Of a DNA stretch of 64,000 bases, positions 46,181-54,400 are shown in pieces. The stretch is taken from assembly GCA_052246725.1 (NCBI GenBank), contig JBQQCL010000007.1; one strand, 5' to 3'. The DNA comes from Pseudalkalibacillus sp052246725. GTDB taxonomy: Bacteria > Bacillota > Bacilli > Bacillales > Fictibacillaceae. The notes under the pieces were generated by a model, which saw nothing but the letters and a program-made list of their open reading frames with translations, was not told where the DNA came from and did no database searches. Position numbers and translations under genes: made by a program. Within the stretch, counting starts at the first letter, position 1. Each line of letters begins with the position of its first letter.

Positions 46181-47158
46181 ATGAATACGTTTTTAATCGA
46201 GCTGGATCGCTACATGAACGATTGTACAAGCCGTGGATTGTCGGCTAAAACCATGCGCAGTTACGACCAGACATTGCGACTGTATTTACGTTACTTGTAC
46301 GAACAGCACGGAATAACCGAGCCGAAAAAGGTCAAGTCGGAACATGTACGTAGTTATTTTTCATTTGTGCGCGAGAGGGGCAAATACAACGCGTTTTCAA
46401 ACGATCAGACCGTTATGCTTAATCGGCCGCATAATCGGACAGACTACGGCAAGCAGGTAAGCGAAACGACACTCGCGAATTATCAGAGGAACATTAACGC
46501 GTTCTTTAATTATCTCCATAACAACAAGGTCATACATAAAAACCCTTGCGAGGGTATTGAACGCATAAAGCCGCAAAGGAAAATCAAAGCACTACTCACG
46601 GAAAACGAGTTGCAGGCGTTCTTCAGGTCGTTCGATGTGTCGAAGTTTCATGAATATCGGAACTGGATTATCGCGCGAATGATACTGGATTCCGGTTGCA
46701 GGATCGGCGAACTGTTGTCGATTGTGCCTGCCGACATTGACCTACGCAATGGGGCGATTCTGCTTCGTTCTACGACCACGAAGAATAAGAAAGAACGGTT
46801 TATCTACTTCTCGCCGAAAATGGGTCGTAATCTCAAATCGTGGCTCGAATATCGCGACAGGTACACGGATAGTCCGTATGTGTTCCCGTCAACGCGCGGC
46901 AATAAGATGAGCTTACCGAATATCGAAACGGCGTTCCGTAAGCACGGTCAACTGACTGGAATCGAAGTTCAGCCGCACCAGCTACGAAACAACTTCGCGA
47001 AGTATTATTTATTGAATGGCGGGGATTGGGCGACGTTGAGCCGGATTCTCGGGCACTCGAGCGTGGAAGTAACGCAGCAAGCGTATTTAGATTTTAATGA
47101 CGCCGAGGTCGGTCGAAAGTACCAAAGGCATTCGCCGCTCAGTAACCTAGATATATAA
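46181..47158 (+). CDS. int: Tyrosine recombinase (probable integrase of the element)
   Basis: 325 residues: an N-terminal core-binding SAM-like domain (about 1-110) and a catalytic domain with Arg174 (GCRIGEL), His266 and Arg269 (HQLR), His292 (LGHSS) and nucleophile Tyr302. The full catalytic set is present. GAGAGGGG precedes the ATG. Adjacent to attL and transcribed away from it, the usual place for the enzyme that integrates and excises the element. It lacks an obvious N-terminal arm-binding domain, so it is XerC/D-like. Confidence 0.92.
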   Translation: MNTFLIELDRYMNDCTSRGLSAKTMRSYDQTLRLYLRYLYEQHGITEPKKVKSEHVRSYFSFVRERGKYNAFSNDQTVMLNRPHNRTDYGKQVSETTLANYQRNINAFFNYLHNNKVIHKNPCEGIERIKPQRKIKALLTENELQAFFRSFDVSKFHEYRNWIIARMILDSGCRIGELLSIVPADIDLRNGAILLRSTTTKNKKERFIYFSPKMGRNLKSWLEYRDRYTDSPYVFPSTRGNKMSLPNIETAFRKHGQLTGIEVQPHQLRNNFAKYYLLNGGDWATLSRILGHSSVEVTQQAYLDFNDAEVGRKYQRHSPLSNLDI

Positions 47159-47896
47159 CGTAATAATAGGCGGGCATGTAAGCGTTATGTATCCGATATG
47201 TGTTACGTACTGGCGTAGTGTACGGTACTATACGTATCTATTCCTATATATATGTTATTATCCCCGAAAAGGAACATATACTTACTTTACGTAAGCTAAC
47301 GTTATAGACGATATTCACCGCTTACACCTACTGCAAGCCCGCCGGACGCGACCACCAGCGAACACCCACCCTTCGAATATACCGTACTGACATCGGTTAT
47401 GCATATCGTATACATTCGGTAGCCGATCGATAGTGTGTACTATCGTTGGTGTGGCGCGGTTCCTCGTATGCATAAAAGCAAACGGTAAACAATCGAATCG
47501 TTATCGTCAATGAACGTTGATTTAATGCGGTTCCTTTGCGTGAATGAACGTAACAAAACGATAAAAGGTTAAACTCGTTATTCATAAAAACGTATATTAA
47601 TTAACGTTATGATTCGATAGTTACTTACGAAAAGTACGTGATTTATTGCAGACGGGTACACCCCAGGGCCGCATACGCTCGCCCGCCGACCTAGCAATCA
47701 GTAGGTGCGGATTTCATTTCCGTATCCCGAAGGCAGAAAAAATTCCGCAGTAAAATTTTAAAACCGCAAGGCTCGCCATCTTGCGGACCTCCTTTCGATG
47801 ATATAGTGCGACGTCGCACTATTTACGCACCCTTTTCCTTCGCAATTATCTACCGTTCCACCTCCGTCCATTTGCGGCAACAAAAAAGACAGCCGA
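47159..47896. other. Gene-poor 0.7-kb region with palindromes
   Basis: No convincing gene; a 62-codon minus-strand frame (47397-47585) lacks a ribosome site. It holds inverted repeat CGATAGT-GTGT-ACTATCG (47428-47445), a perfect 20-bp palindrome ATAGTGCGACGTCGCACTAT (47803-47822), and the terminator of the second recombinase. The palindromes could be binding sites for element regulators or part of an origin. Confidence 0.5.
47754..47788 (-). terminator. Terminator of the second recombinase gene
   Basis: Read on the minus strand, CCGCAAG / CTTGCGG stem around ATGGCGAGC is followed by TTTTAAAATTTT. A chance 21-codon frame with a good ribosome site overlaps it. Confidence 0.7.
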
Positions 47897-48460
47897 TTAG
47901 ATTTCGACTGCCTCGTATGCTTCGATTATTTCTTCGCGAGTGATACCGATGTAATCGAGCGTGATTTCCGGCGAACTGTGCGATAGTATCTTCATCAATC
48001 GCGTAATGTCCGTACCGTTCTCGTACATGATGTATCCGAAAGTTTTCCGAAGAGTATGCGTGCCTATCGTTCCTATCTTATCCGCGATACCAGCCCGACG
48101 AGCCGCATCGTTAAGGATCCGGTAAGCCTGAACGCGTGTGATCGGTCTGTTGCCGCCCTGACGCGATTTAAACAGGTATTCATCGTCTGGACCCGTAAGA
48201 GTAGCGAGCTCCTTTTGTACGGCTTTATTCAGGTGTATCTCGCGAGTCTTTTTCGTTTTCTTTTCCGTGAGCCTGACGGATGTCTTGCCACGAACATCGC
48301 CAATCTTGAGCGACAACAAATCGCTAATGCGCAGGCCGACCGATGCGCCTAACGTGAATAATAATCGATTACGACCGTGCAATGCAGCTTTCATGCGTTC
48401 GCGGTCTTTTTTACTGCGGATAGGTTCTGCCGGTGTAGCCTTGCGTTTGTCAATCGCCAT
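47897..48460 (-). CDS. Short tyrosine recombinase, catalytic domain only
   Basis: 187 residues containing essentially only the catalytic domain: Arg44 (GLRISDLLSL), His135 and Arg138 (HTLRKTFGY), His161 (LSHSS) and Tyr170 (LDYIG). The core-binding domain seen in full integrases is missing. Similar minimal recombinases occur on Bacillus phages and plasmids. GGAGGTAATCG lies before the ATG. It may resolve multimers or help excision; the division of labour with the first recombinase is unknown. Confidence 0.85.
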   Translation of the reverse strand: MAIDKRKATPAEPIRSKKDRERMKAALHGRNRLLFTLGASVGLRISDLLSLKIGDVRGKTSVRLTEKKTKKTREIHLNKAVQKELATLTGPDDEYLFKSRQGGNRPITRVQAYRILNDAARRAGIADKIGTIGTHTLRKTFGYIMYENGTDITRLMKILSHSSPEITLDYIGITREEIIEAYEAVEI

Positions 48461-48638
48461 TCGATTACCTCCGAGTGTAATGTTTTATAATATAAGGTTA
48501 CACTCATTTTTCGCAAAAGTCAACCAGTATTTTCCTGCGTTACCATTGCGTTTGTTTTTGCGTTAGAAATCTATTTCCATTCGTTGGAAACTTTTCTGCT
48601 ATGATAAACGTATAAACGAATAAATAGGAGGGGATCGA

Positions 48639-48977
48639 GTGAAATATTTACTATTTGCGTTAATGATTGTATTAGTCGGATGCAGCTCGACAACAAACGG
48701 AATAGAAAAGGATATGTACGAAGACGGGATCGATTATTATGAAACGGTCGAGACTGCGGTCAATGAATCGCGGGAACTAACCGAAGCGGAATTACGTAAG
48801 CTCGATGTATTCGAGGAAACATACGACTGGCTTGGCGATGAAGAAATGGATCACAATAAAGTAGCGTTACACCAGGCGCTAACCAGTATGCGCGATTACG
48901 TGGAATTTGATTACGATGATGCGGAGTTTTATGTAAATGCCCGAAAAGATGCAGCGGAAATATTAGACGTAAAATGA
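48639..48977 (+). CDS. Small lipoprotein of unknown function
   Basis: 112 residues. The signal peptide MKYLLFALMIVLVGC ends in a clear lipobox (LVGC), so the mature protein should be anchored outside the membrane at Cys15. The mature part is acidic, helical and rich in tyrosine and aspartate. GTG start behind GGAGGGGATC. Not recognised. Surface lipoproteins on mobile elements often act in exclusion, but nothing here proves that. Confidence 0.75.
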   Translation: MKYLLFALMIVLVGCSSTTNGIEKDMYEDGIDYYETVETAVNESRELTEAELRKLDVFEETYDWLGDEEMDHNKVALHQALTSMRDYVEFDYDDAEFYVNARKDAAEILDVK

Positions 48978-49017
48978 AAAAGACCCTACGCAAGGTAAGG
49001 TCGAATAATAACCGAGA

Positions 49018-49086
49018 TTATTTCGCCAATAATTCGAGAACGATCGCAATAGCACCGCCAGCAACAAAACCGATAACGATATGCAT
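49018..49086 (-). CDS. 22-residue hydrophobic peptide
   Basis: A minus-strand frame from ATG 49086, with AAAGGGGC upstream, encodes a 22-residue peptide beginning MHIVIGFVAGGAIAIV, a single glycine-zipper-like membrane helix with a short basic end. Good ribosome site and membrane character support it despite its size; function unknown (small membrane regulator, toxin-like or leader peptide are possibilities). Confidence 0.45.
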   Translation of the reverse strand: MHIVIGFVAGGAIAIVLELLAK

Positions 49087-49305
49087 TTCGTCAGCCCCTT
49101 TCGATGTGTGTGTACCGTTAGTATGAACGAAAAATATCTTTTTATACGAGGACACGCATAAACGGAACATCGCACGCATAAGCTGGGCGTAAAGGCATCG
49201 CCGAGCATCAGCTTAAGCCGTTTGTCCGCAAGGGCAGCGGCTAAAATTTCGCAGGTAATGTAATACATATTGCGCACAAAAAGACCGCCCGGCTAGAGGC
49301 GGTTT

Positions 49306-49521
49306 TTATTCTTTTTCGATTGTCATTAAGTCGTTAATATCGTCTATTTCTAATGCGTCTGCAATTTTAGCAAGTGCTCGTATATCGACCTGAACACGAA
49401 CATTCCTTGTCATTTCGCTAATAGTGGCTTGGCGTACTTTGCTCATTTCATGGAGTTTTAATTGAGTTAGATCGTGTTCTTCCAATAGTTCTTTGATTCG
49501 TAATTTGATTACCCTTGCCAA
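49306..49521 (-). CDS. Xre/Cro-type HTH regulator
   Basis: About 71 residues forming a single helix-turn-helix domain: LTQLKLHEMSKVRQATISEMTRN and LAKIADALEIDDINDLMTIE. The Cro/C1 family compact form is typical of phage and plasmid switches. TTG 49521 is preferred, 7 nt after GGGGAGG; an ATG at 49536 overlaps that site. It probably controls the divergent promoters at 49929-50014. Confidence 0.8.
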   Translation of the reverse strand: MARVIKLRIKELLEEHDLTQLKLHEMSKVRQATISEMTRNVRVQVDIRALAKIADALEIDDINDLMTIEKE

Positions 49522-49537
49522 TTTAGTCCTCCCCATT

Positions 49538-49903
49538 CTAAATAGTTTTTAAAAAGTCACGAATGTCTAATGCGTGTCTAAGGACGATGTATCCACATGC
49601 ACCCGATATTAAAAGTTCAATCGCTTTCGATCGGTGTCCTAACATCCAACTGGTTCCCGCGAAGAATATTACCCCGCCACACATCCAGTCTCCAACATTG
49701 AGAAGCATAATCCATATTCTGTTAAATGTATCATCTGTTAATGTACCTTGCGCGAAAGTAATGGCTGGAATCGTTAATGAAGAGATTCCCCCGCTTAAAG
49801 CAGCGAGTTTCGTTTGTGTTTGGTGTGATACATTTGTATTACCATTATCCCCCTTTACGAAAGTGCGGAAATCCAATACCTCTATATCATTCTTCCCAAA
49901 CAT
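49538..49903 (-). CDS. Small membrane protein of unknown function
   Basis: 121 residues. A polar N-terminal 45 residues is followed by hydrophobic stretches (about 42-55, 67-87 and 92-108) around TFNRIWIMLLNVGDWMCGGVIFFAGTSWMLG. GGGGAGG precedes the ATG. The two-helix layout recalls small pilin-like or holin-like proteins, but no family is recognised. It is 16 nt from the Xre gene in the same orientation, so probably cotranscribed. Confidence 0.65.
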   Translation of the reverse strand: MFGKNDIEVLDFRTFVKGDNGNTNVSHQTQTKLAALSGGISSLTIPAITFAQGTLTDDTFNRIWIMLLNVGDWMCGGVIFFAGTSWMLGHRSKAIELLISGACGYIVLRHALDIRDFLKTI

Positions 49904-49928
49904 TATAATTCCTCCCCATTATTCAAAA

Positions 49929-50014
49929 TTAGTATACCATATTCCGCAATATAAATAAATATACTAAAAAACATAAAAACGGTATTGCGTTTATACGAAA
50001 TGTAGTATATACTA
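49929..50014. promoter_or_regulatory. Divergent control region with TTAGTATA operators
   Basis: TTAGTATA (49929-49936), TATACTAA (49960-49967) and the perfect 12-bp palindrome TAGTATATACTA (50003-50014) share one half-site. The palindrome overlaps the -10 TATACT (50008-50013) of a plus-strand promoter with -35 TTGCGT (49985-49990, 17-nt spacer). The layout fits a phage-type switch controlled by the neighbouring Xre protein. Confidence 0.65.
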
Positions 50015-50044
50015 AGGTTAATCACAAAATAAGGAGGATTCAAA

Positions 50045-50368
50045 TTGATAAAACATCAAATAACTTTAAACGTAGGCGGAGAAAGTGAATTGCTCCCCGG
50101 TTGGATCATCGCGCCACGAATCGCAATAGTACGCGCAGGAAAGTATATCAATTTAATCGGCATTGATGGCAGCGCAAATTATGACGGTCTTGGCCACGTA
50201 ATACTCGGCATTGTTGAAGACACCGCCCTTGATATTGAAAATGAGGTCGAAATCCTCGCAACAAAATTACAATCGATCAGCGCATTAAATTTTCTTATTG
50301 GTATGGCTCGCGAACACATGGTCGAGGACACGAATTTTAACCTGATACGAGGTGATATAGAATGTTAA
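50045..50368 (+). CDS. Hypothetical element protein
   Basis: 107 residues; TTG start 7 nt after AAGGAGG. No membrane segment or known motif; alternating strand-like stretches (ITLNVGGESELLPGWIIAPRIAIVRAGKYINLIGI) suggest a beta-rich N-terminus. First gene of the plus-strand run behind the operator region, so a likely early gene. Its last codons overlap the next small gene. Confidence 0.65.
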   Translation: MIKHQITLNVGGESELLPGWIIAPRIAIVRAGKYINLIGIDGSANYDGLGHVILGIVEDTALDIENEVEILATKLQSISALNFLIGMAREHMVEDTNFNLIRGDIEC

Positions 50369-50463
50369 CTCGCGCAGGTGATTGGAAGCGTCTGTCAATG
50401 CATGAACGTTATTTGATTCTAGTCGGCTTATCGACAATCCAAAAACAAAAGGGAGCGATGTAA
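50362..50463 (+). CDS. 33-residue hypothetical peptide
   Basis: ATG 50362, 7 nt after GAGGTG, overlaps the preceding gene by 7 nt and ends 1 nt before the next gene. The tight packing between two frames supports a real small gene. The peptide (MLTRAGDWKRLSMHERYLIL start) is basic and helical. Confidence 0.5.
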   Translation: MLTRAGDWKRLSMHERYLILVGLSTIQKQKGAM

Positions 50464-50464
50464 A

Positions 50465-50785
50465 ATGTGTTTAGTACCTGTATCCGCAACTGTAGGAACT
50501 TATGTAGTGAGTAGCTTTTATCAAGATGAGCAAAAGACGTATGTGGACCGCTACGATTGTTACTTCTTGAATGACGACCTCGCAATCACGGTGGATCCTT
50601 CGTGGAATATCGGCTGGCTCGGCAAAGTCAAACCGTCTGAAACGCACCCTGGCGAATTTGAAGGTGACGTCGAAATGATGCAGTTTAAGTTCCCCGATGA
50701 TTACGACTATTCATCGATCGAGGCGCACATCGCTCAAGACCTAGCCGGATTTATTCTAACGTATGGGGCCAACGATGTTGCGTAA
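50465..50785 (+). CDS. Hypothetical element protein
   Basis: 106 residues, acidic, with many aromatic residues and no membrane segment. GGGAGCG lies before the ATG. Last gene of the first small plus-strand cluster. Not recognised. Confidence 0.6.
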   Translation: MCLVPVSATVGTYVVSSFYQDEQKTYVDRYDCYFLNDDLAITVDPSWNIGWLGKVKPSETHPGEFEGDVEMMQFKFPDDYDYSSIEAHIAQDLAGFILTYGANDVA

Positions 50786-51385
50786 CGAGAAAAGCCGTGC
50801 TGGCGGCACGACCTAACTCGAAGATATAGCGTCAAACGTTCCCTATACTAGGCGGTACTGATTACGGCAATAATCGGATACCGCCCGTATCTGAATTATA
50901 GCGAATGTACGTTCGTAAGTCAACGATAAAACTAGTCGAGGCAGGACGCCAGTTTCGACGATAATACCGTATCCGTCCGATCGGTGCGCCGTAGGCAAGC
51001 GCATCTATCGCGGTTCACAATCATTCGACCTTCACCGGAGCCCGCGACGGCAATCGCGTTGGTTGCGTTCTTGGCCGAGTGGTTGGCGGTTTACTCAACA
51101 ACACCTTTTTGCGAGGTGTTTTTTGTTTTGCATAAAAGTGTGAAGACAGGGGTTCGGGTGGCGTCATATAGGATGTAAAGAAAAAATATCACAAAACCTG
51201 TGATTTTATCCGATTGGTTTTGAATTAAATAATAGCTCCAAAAGTGTGAAAAAATTCGATTTATATCGTTAGACATTGTAGAGACGAAAAAGTTTTTATT
51301 GAATTTCCGCGAAAACGTAATCTCATCCGTATTATCAAGTGAGGGGTATTTTCGGGTCTTTCCCGGTTAAGGAGGTGACGCAAAT
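50786..51385 (+). other. 0.6-kb gene-free region: hairpins, LexA-like box and terminator
   Basis: No supported gene. Contents are a stem GGCGGTA / TACCGCC (about 50841-50875), CGAATGTACGTTCG (50902-50915), which differs at one base from the Bacillus LexA box pattern CGAAC-N4-GTTCG, and a strong terminator AACACCT / AGGTGTT + T-run (51100-51129). The stretch could encode a structured small RNA or leader. 51130-51385 is A+T-rich and leads to the next ribosome site. Confidence 0.45.
51098..51132 (+). terminator. Rho-independent terminator
   Basis: AACACCT / AGGTGTT stem around TTTTTGCG, followed by TTTTTGTTTTG. No coding gene ends immediately upstream, so it may end the 50465 mRNA or a non-coding transcript. 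Confidence 0.8.
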
Positions 51386-51655
51386 ATGGACACTCTAATG
51401 CAACGTTGGCAACAGTCGATTGATTACGACGACTATCATGAAGAACGATTCGGACAACGAAAAGGAGGTGACGTAATGAACAACACAGACTGCAAATGTA
51501 TTTTATCGCTAGGTATGGCGCGGTACTTATTGGCGCAAGGCTTCGCGATGGTAGACGTAGACAGGTCAAAAAAGTTTCAAGGCAAGCTCGTATTTATCTT
51601 CCAAAATAGCCCGCAATTAAGCGAGGCTCTTAAAAACTACAAAAAAGGGGCGTAA
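51386..51655 (+). CDS. DUF5659-like small protein with two possible starts
   Basis: 89 residues from ATG 51386 or 59 from ATG 51476; both starts have near-perfect sites (AAGGAGGTGACG and AAAGGAGGTGACG). The shared C-terminal part (SLGMARYLLAQGFAMVDVDRSK, KLVFIFQNS) resembles DUF5659-type small proteins of Firmicute phages. The long form adds an acidic tyrosine-rich leader. Two products from one frame are plausible. Directly precedes the Rep-like gene. Confidence 0.65.
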   Translation: MDTLMQRWQQSIDYDDYHEERFGQRKGGDVMNNTDCKCILSLGMARYLLAQGFAMVDVDRSKKFQGKLVFIFQNSPQLSEALKNYKKGA

Positions 51656-51660
51656 TTAGA

Positions 51661-52509
51661 TTGAAAAAGAACCGACTAGAAACGATGATAGATCCGAAAA
51701 CAGGTGAATTTGTTTACAACGCAGTAAGGCTCGAACCTGGCGACCGACTAACGACCGCAAAGGAAATGGAGCGAAACCAACTATATATAGATTCGAGATT
51801 TAAAAAGCGATTCCACCACGGCCGCAACTACGTCGTATCATACGTCGACCAAGTGCGTGAAGTAGCTGGCGCACTATCGATGTCAGAGGCAGGTGCGCTA
51901 ATTAAGTTACTCTTGCAATTGCGAATCAAAAGCGACGGCGTTGTTATGTACGAAGGTAAACCGGCCCGCAAGGGAGACATCGCGAAAATTATCGGGGTAA
52001 CCCGGCCAACGGCAAATAATTATATCGATAAATTTACGGAGGTGGGCGTCTTGTCCGTAGTTGAAAAGAAATTCGTTATCAATCGAAACTTCCACGCAAT
52101 GGGCGGTCAATTGGAAAAACGAGATTTTACGAAGCTGTATACCGTAAAGACACGCGAGATAATCGATAGGCTATCGCTTGAGGATGTCGGCATGCTTTAT
52201 CACTTCTTACCGTATTTCCATTATATGCGATATTACCTTTGTGAGATCCCGACGTGCGATCCGACTGAAATTGATTTTATTGGAACGACGAGACTTTCCG
52301 AAATAACCGATATTCATAGAACGTTAGTTAATGGGCGAATGAAGAAATTGCAAAGTGCTGGCGCGGTATTAATCACAGGAACGCGCAACCAGACGAGGTA
52401 CCTTATTCACCCGGATTTAATGTTCCGCCAGCCTGAAGGAACTGAAACGGAATGGACTCGTTCGGTACGTCAAATGTTCGAAGATCACGGTAAAGAGTAT
52501 TGCAACTGA
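51661..52509 (+). CDS. Probable replication initiator with winged-helix domain
   Basis: 282 residues with a central winged-helix segment (ARKGDIAKIIGVTRPTANNYIDKFTEVGVLSVVEKKFVINRNF, about 100-145) and a second helix-turn-helix near the C-terminus (TRLSEITDIHRTLVNGRMKKLQSAGAVLI). This dual winged-helix pattern resembles Firmicute plasmid and phage Rep proteins. Paired 32-bp repeats right after the gene look like iterons. TTG start, 12 nt after AAAAAGGGG. A transcriptional regulator is the alternative. Confidence 0.6.
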   Translation: MKKNRLETMIDPKTGEFVYNAVRLEPGDRLTTAKEMERNQLYIDSRFKKRFHHGRNYVVSYVDQVREVAGALSMSEAGALIKLLLQLRIKSDGVVMYEGKPARKGDIAKIIGVTRPTANNYIDKFTEVGVLSVVEKKFVINRNFHAMGGQLEKRDFTKLYTVKTREIIDRLSLEDVGMLYHFLPYFHYMRYYLCEIPTCDPTEIDFIGTTRLSEITDIHRTLVNGRMKKLQSAGAVLITGTRNQTRYLIHPDLMFRQPEGTETEWTRSVRQMFEDHGKEYCN

Positions 52510-52510
52510 A

Positions 52511-52573
52511 TCTCAGTGTAGAGTGTACTTTACATTTTTGAGGTTCAGTGTAGAGTGTGCTTTACATTTTTAA
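52511..52573 (+). repeat. Two iteron-like direct repeats after the Rep-like gene
   Basis: TCAGTGTAGAGTGTACTTTACATTTTT (52513-52539) recurs at 52545-52571 with one change, a period of 32 bp. Each unit contains the inverted repeat TGTAGAGT-GT-ACTTTACA. The period of three helical turns and position next to a Rep-like gene suggest protein binding sites at an origin. Confidence 0.65.
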
Positions 52574-52974
52574 TAGTGCTGATTTAGTACCAATTCCACC
52601 ATATATGGACAAATAAGGCGTATTTATGGGGTTTCCATACTACATGTAGTTATGAGGCGTACAAAAATACAAAAACGTTGTCTTATTCTTCATATAAGTA
52701 CATTTAGGCTACGCCTGCACCCGTCGCTCCTATCGTCGCACCGGCTGCTATATATCTTTTTCGCGAAAGTATTAATCGCAAGAAAGATTCGCAATAAGGT
52801 ATATGGCGGAATGAAGGGGCGCAAGCCCCGGAATGACGCAGCAAGGGCGCAAGCCCGAAGCTATGTAGTTAATTCACCGTTAAGTGTATACACTTGCGAG
52901 AATTACCGTATATAACCGCTATTAGTATAGCACCGATTAAACAACCAAAACAACCGAAAAGGGGACGATATAAC
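52574..52974. other. Gene-free stretch, possible origin region
   Basis: A+T-rich sequence up to about 52680, then GC-rich hairpins GGGGCGCAAGCCCC (about 52814-52828) and GGGCGCAAGCCC (about 52846-52858). Frames here lack ribosome sites. The mix of an A+T-rich stretch and hairpins next to iteron-like repeats fits an origin, without proof. Confidence 0.4.
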
Positions 52975-53958
52975 ATGACGACTGAATTCAAAATATGCGC
53001 ATACTGTTTTGAGGAGAAACCGGCTAACATTCGATTCCACACGAACCACGACCACGGCGATATTTGCGGCAAGTGCTTCCGACTAATCGGCGCAGGTCAA
53101 ACCGACGGCTTAACGGTCGATCAAAAATACGCCGAGCGTGTCTCTTATGTTATCGCGCAGACTAAACGTCGGGTGCCAGCACCGGGCGAAGCTGTCCGAA
53201 CATATGACGAGATTAACGGAAAATTTTCCGACCTTTGCGAAATGGGTATTCCGACAGTTAAGCATCTTACGCGTATGGGCGATGTGCTCGATTTCTATGC
53301 AGAACGTGTTGAACGTGACCGCGAGCAGGCTGACATTGACGCGCGTACTCGGGCAGACTGGCGCCGAATCGAGCGACAACGTATTTTAAAGGACGGCGCA
53401 TATTTTACCGCGATGGACCTATTCGATGACCTGTCGCGCATGTACGAAAGGGGACTCGTCACGGTCGCGGATTGGCGGGCAGAGCGTCGTAAATGGTCAA
53501 CGTGCGCGCATCCGTTGTGTTTGAACGTGTACCGTAGCAGTCACCGGCAAAAGCGGTATTGCTCGGCTAGTCATCGCGAAGACTTGCGTAACCGTAAGAA
53601 GAACCTACGGAAAACCGGTACGTATCTGAATAAGTACGAATATACGGCAACATTAAGCGCAGTCAGCGAAAGAACACGTAAAAAATACGAGGTTACTAGC
53701 GAAGGGATTTTCGAGTTTGTCGGTAACGATGGTTTTTCTGGCGGTGAATTGAGTAAGCGGGATAAACGACGTGAGGTGAAATCGGTTGAGTCTCGTAATC
53801 GCGAAATTGCTGAGGAGAAGAAACGGCAGGATCACGGCGAGGTTGTTTCTTATATTGGGGACGTCAGTAGCATATACGATGTTTATACTGATTATCAGAT
53901 TCAGGCCGCGAAAAAAGCAGCAAAAGAACACAAAAAATCTTTCTATTTATCTCGATAA
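52975..53958 (+). CDS. Hypothetical protein with two cysteine-rich zinc sites
   Basis: 327 residues. An N-terminal zinc-finger pattern (CAYCFEEKP and CGKCFR, about 8-43) and a later cluster (CAHPLCLNVYRSSHRQKRYCS, about 180-200) flank helical charged regions. ATG 52975 is 10 nt after AAAAGGGG. Both clusters could bind zinc and nucleic acid. No family recognised; the sites recall DNA-binding or nuclease-associated phage proteins. Confidence 0.65.
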   Translation: MTTEFKICAYCFEEKPANIRFHTNHDHGDICGKCFRLIGAGQTDGLTVDQKYAERVSYVIAQTKRRVPAPGEAVRTYDEINGKFSDLCEMGIPTVKHLTRMGDVLDFYAERVERDREQADIDARTRADWRRIERQRILKDGAYFTAMDLFDDLSRMYERGLVTVADWRAERRKWSTCAHPLCLNVYRSSHRQKRYCSASHREDLRNRKKNLRKTGTYLNKYEYTATLSAVSERTRKKYEVTSEGIFEFVGNDGFSGGELSKRDKRREVKSVESRNREIAEEKKRQDHGEVVSYIGDVSSIYDVYTDYQIQAAKKAAKEHKKSFYLSR

Positions 53959-54065
53959 CTATGGGTAAAAAAGCATGTATTAGTAGAGAAAAGGCACGTT
54001 ATAAAAGGGTCTTTTTTTAGACCTTATAGTTATTAAAATCCAACATTAAAAAGGAGGTTAGGGCG

Positions 54066-54290
54066 ATGATTCTAACAGGGAAAGACATTCACATGATTAG
54101 GGAAGTTTATAGATTTTCTTGTGAAGAATTTGGTAGAAGGATAGGCGTATCGGGTTCATATATCACCATGATGGAGAGAGGAGCTCGACCGGTATCTGAG
54201 GAGGTGCGGAGAAAAGTGAAGTACGAGTTTGATCTGACTGTCGAAAAACTAAAGTCTATCATCGATACCTACAACGAGTACAGTCTGTAG
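54066..54290 (+). CDS. Xre-type HTH protein
   Basis: A 74-residue single helix-turn-helix domain (FSCEEFGRRIGVSGSYITMMERGARPVSEEVRRKV) with a short helical tail. AAGGAGGTTAGG precedes the ATG. Resembles small Cro/C1 regulators; it is isolated between two intergenic stretches and could control the downstream late-type genes. A weak hairpin (AAGGGTCT / AGACCTT, 54004-54025) ends the preceding gene. Confidence 0.8.
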   Translation: MILTGKDIHMIREVYRFSCEEFGRRIGVSGSYITMMERGARPVSEEVRRKVKYEFDLTVEKLKSIIDTYNEYSL

Positions 54291-54400
54291 TTTTTTATTT
54301 TCGATTAGTATTAATAAACATAAATCACCATCTTAACATCATTATATCACAATTCAATAGTAATGCAAGAAGAAATTTCGATTTTTTAGGGGGTATCGAG

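Noticed and set aside
47714..47779. 21-codon minus-strand frame with a strong AAAGGAGGT site
   Set aside because: Its start codon lies in the loop of the terminator of the recombinase gene; better explained as that hairpin, though a leader peptide cannot be excluded.
50984..51178. 64-codon plus-strand frame in the element
   Set aside because: It runs through the terminator at 51100-51129 and has no ribosome site.
52652..52915. 86-codon plus-strand frame after the Rep-like gene
   Set aside because: No ribosome site and it covers GC hairpins; origin-like non-coding DNA fits better.
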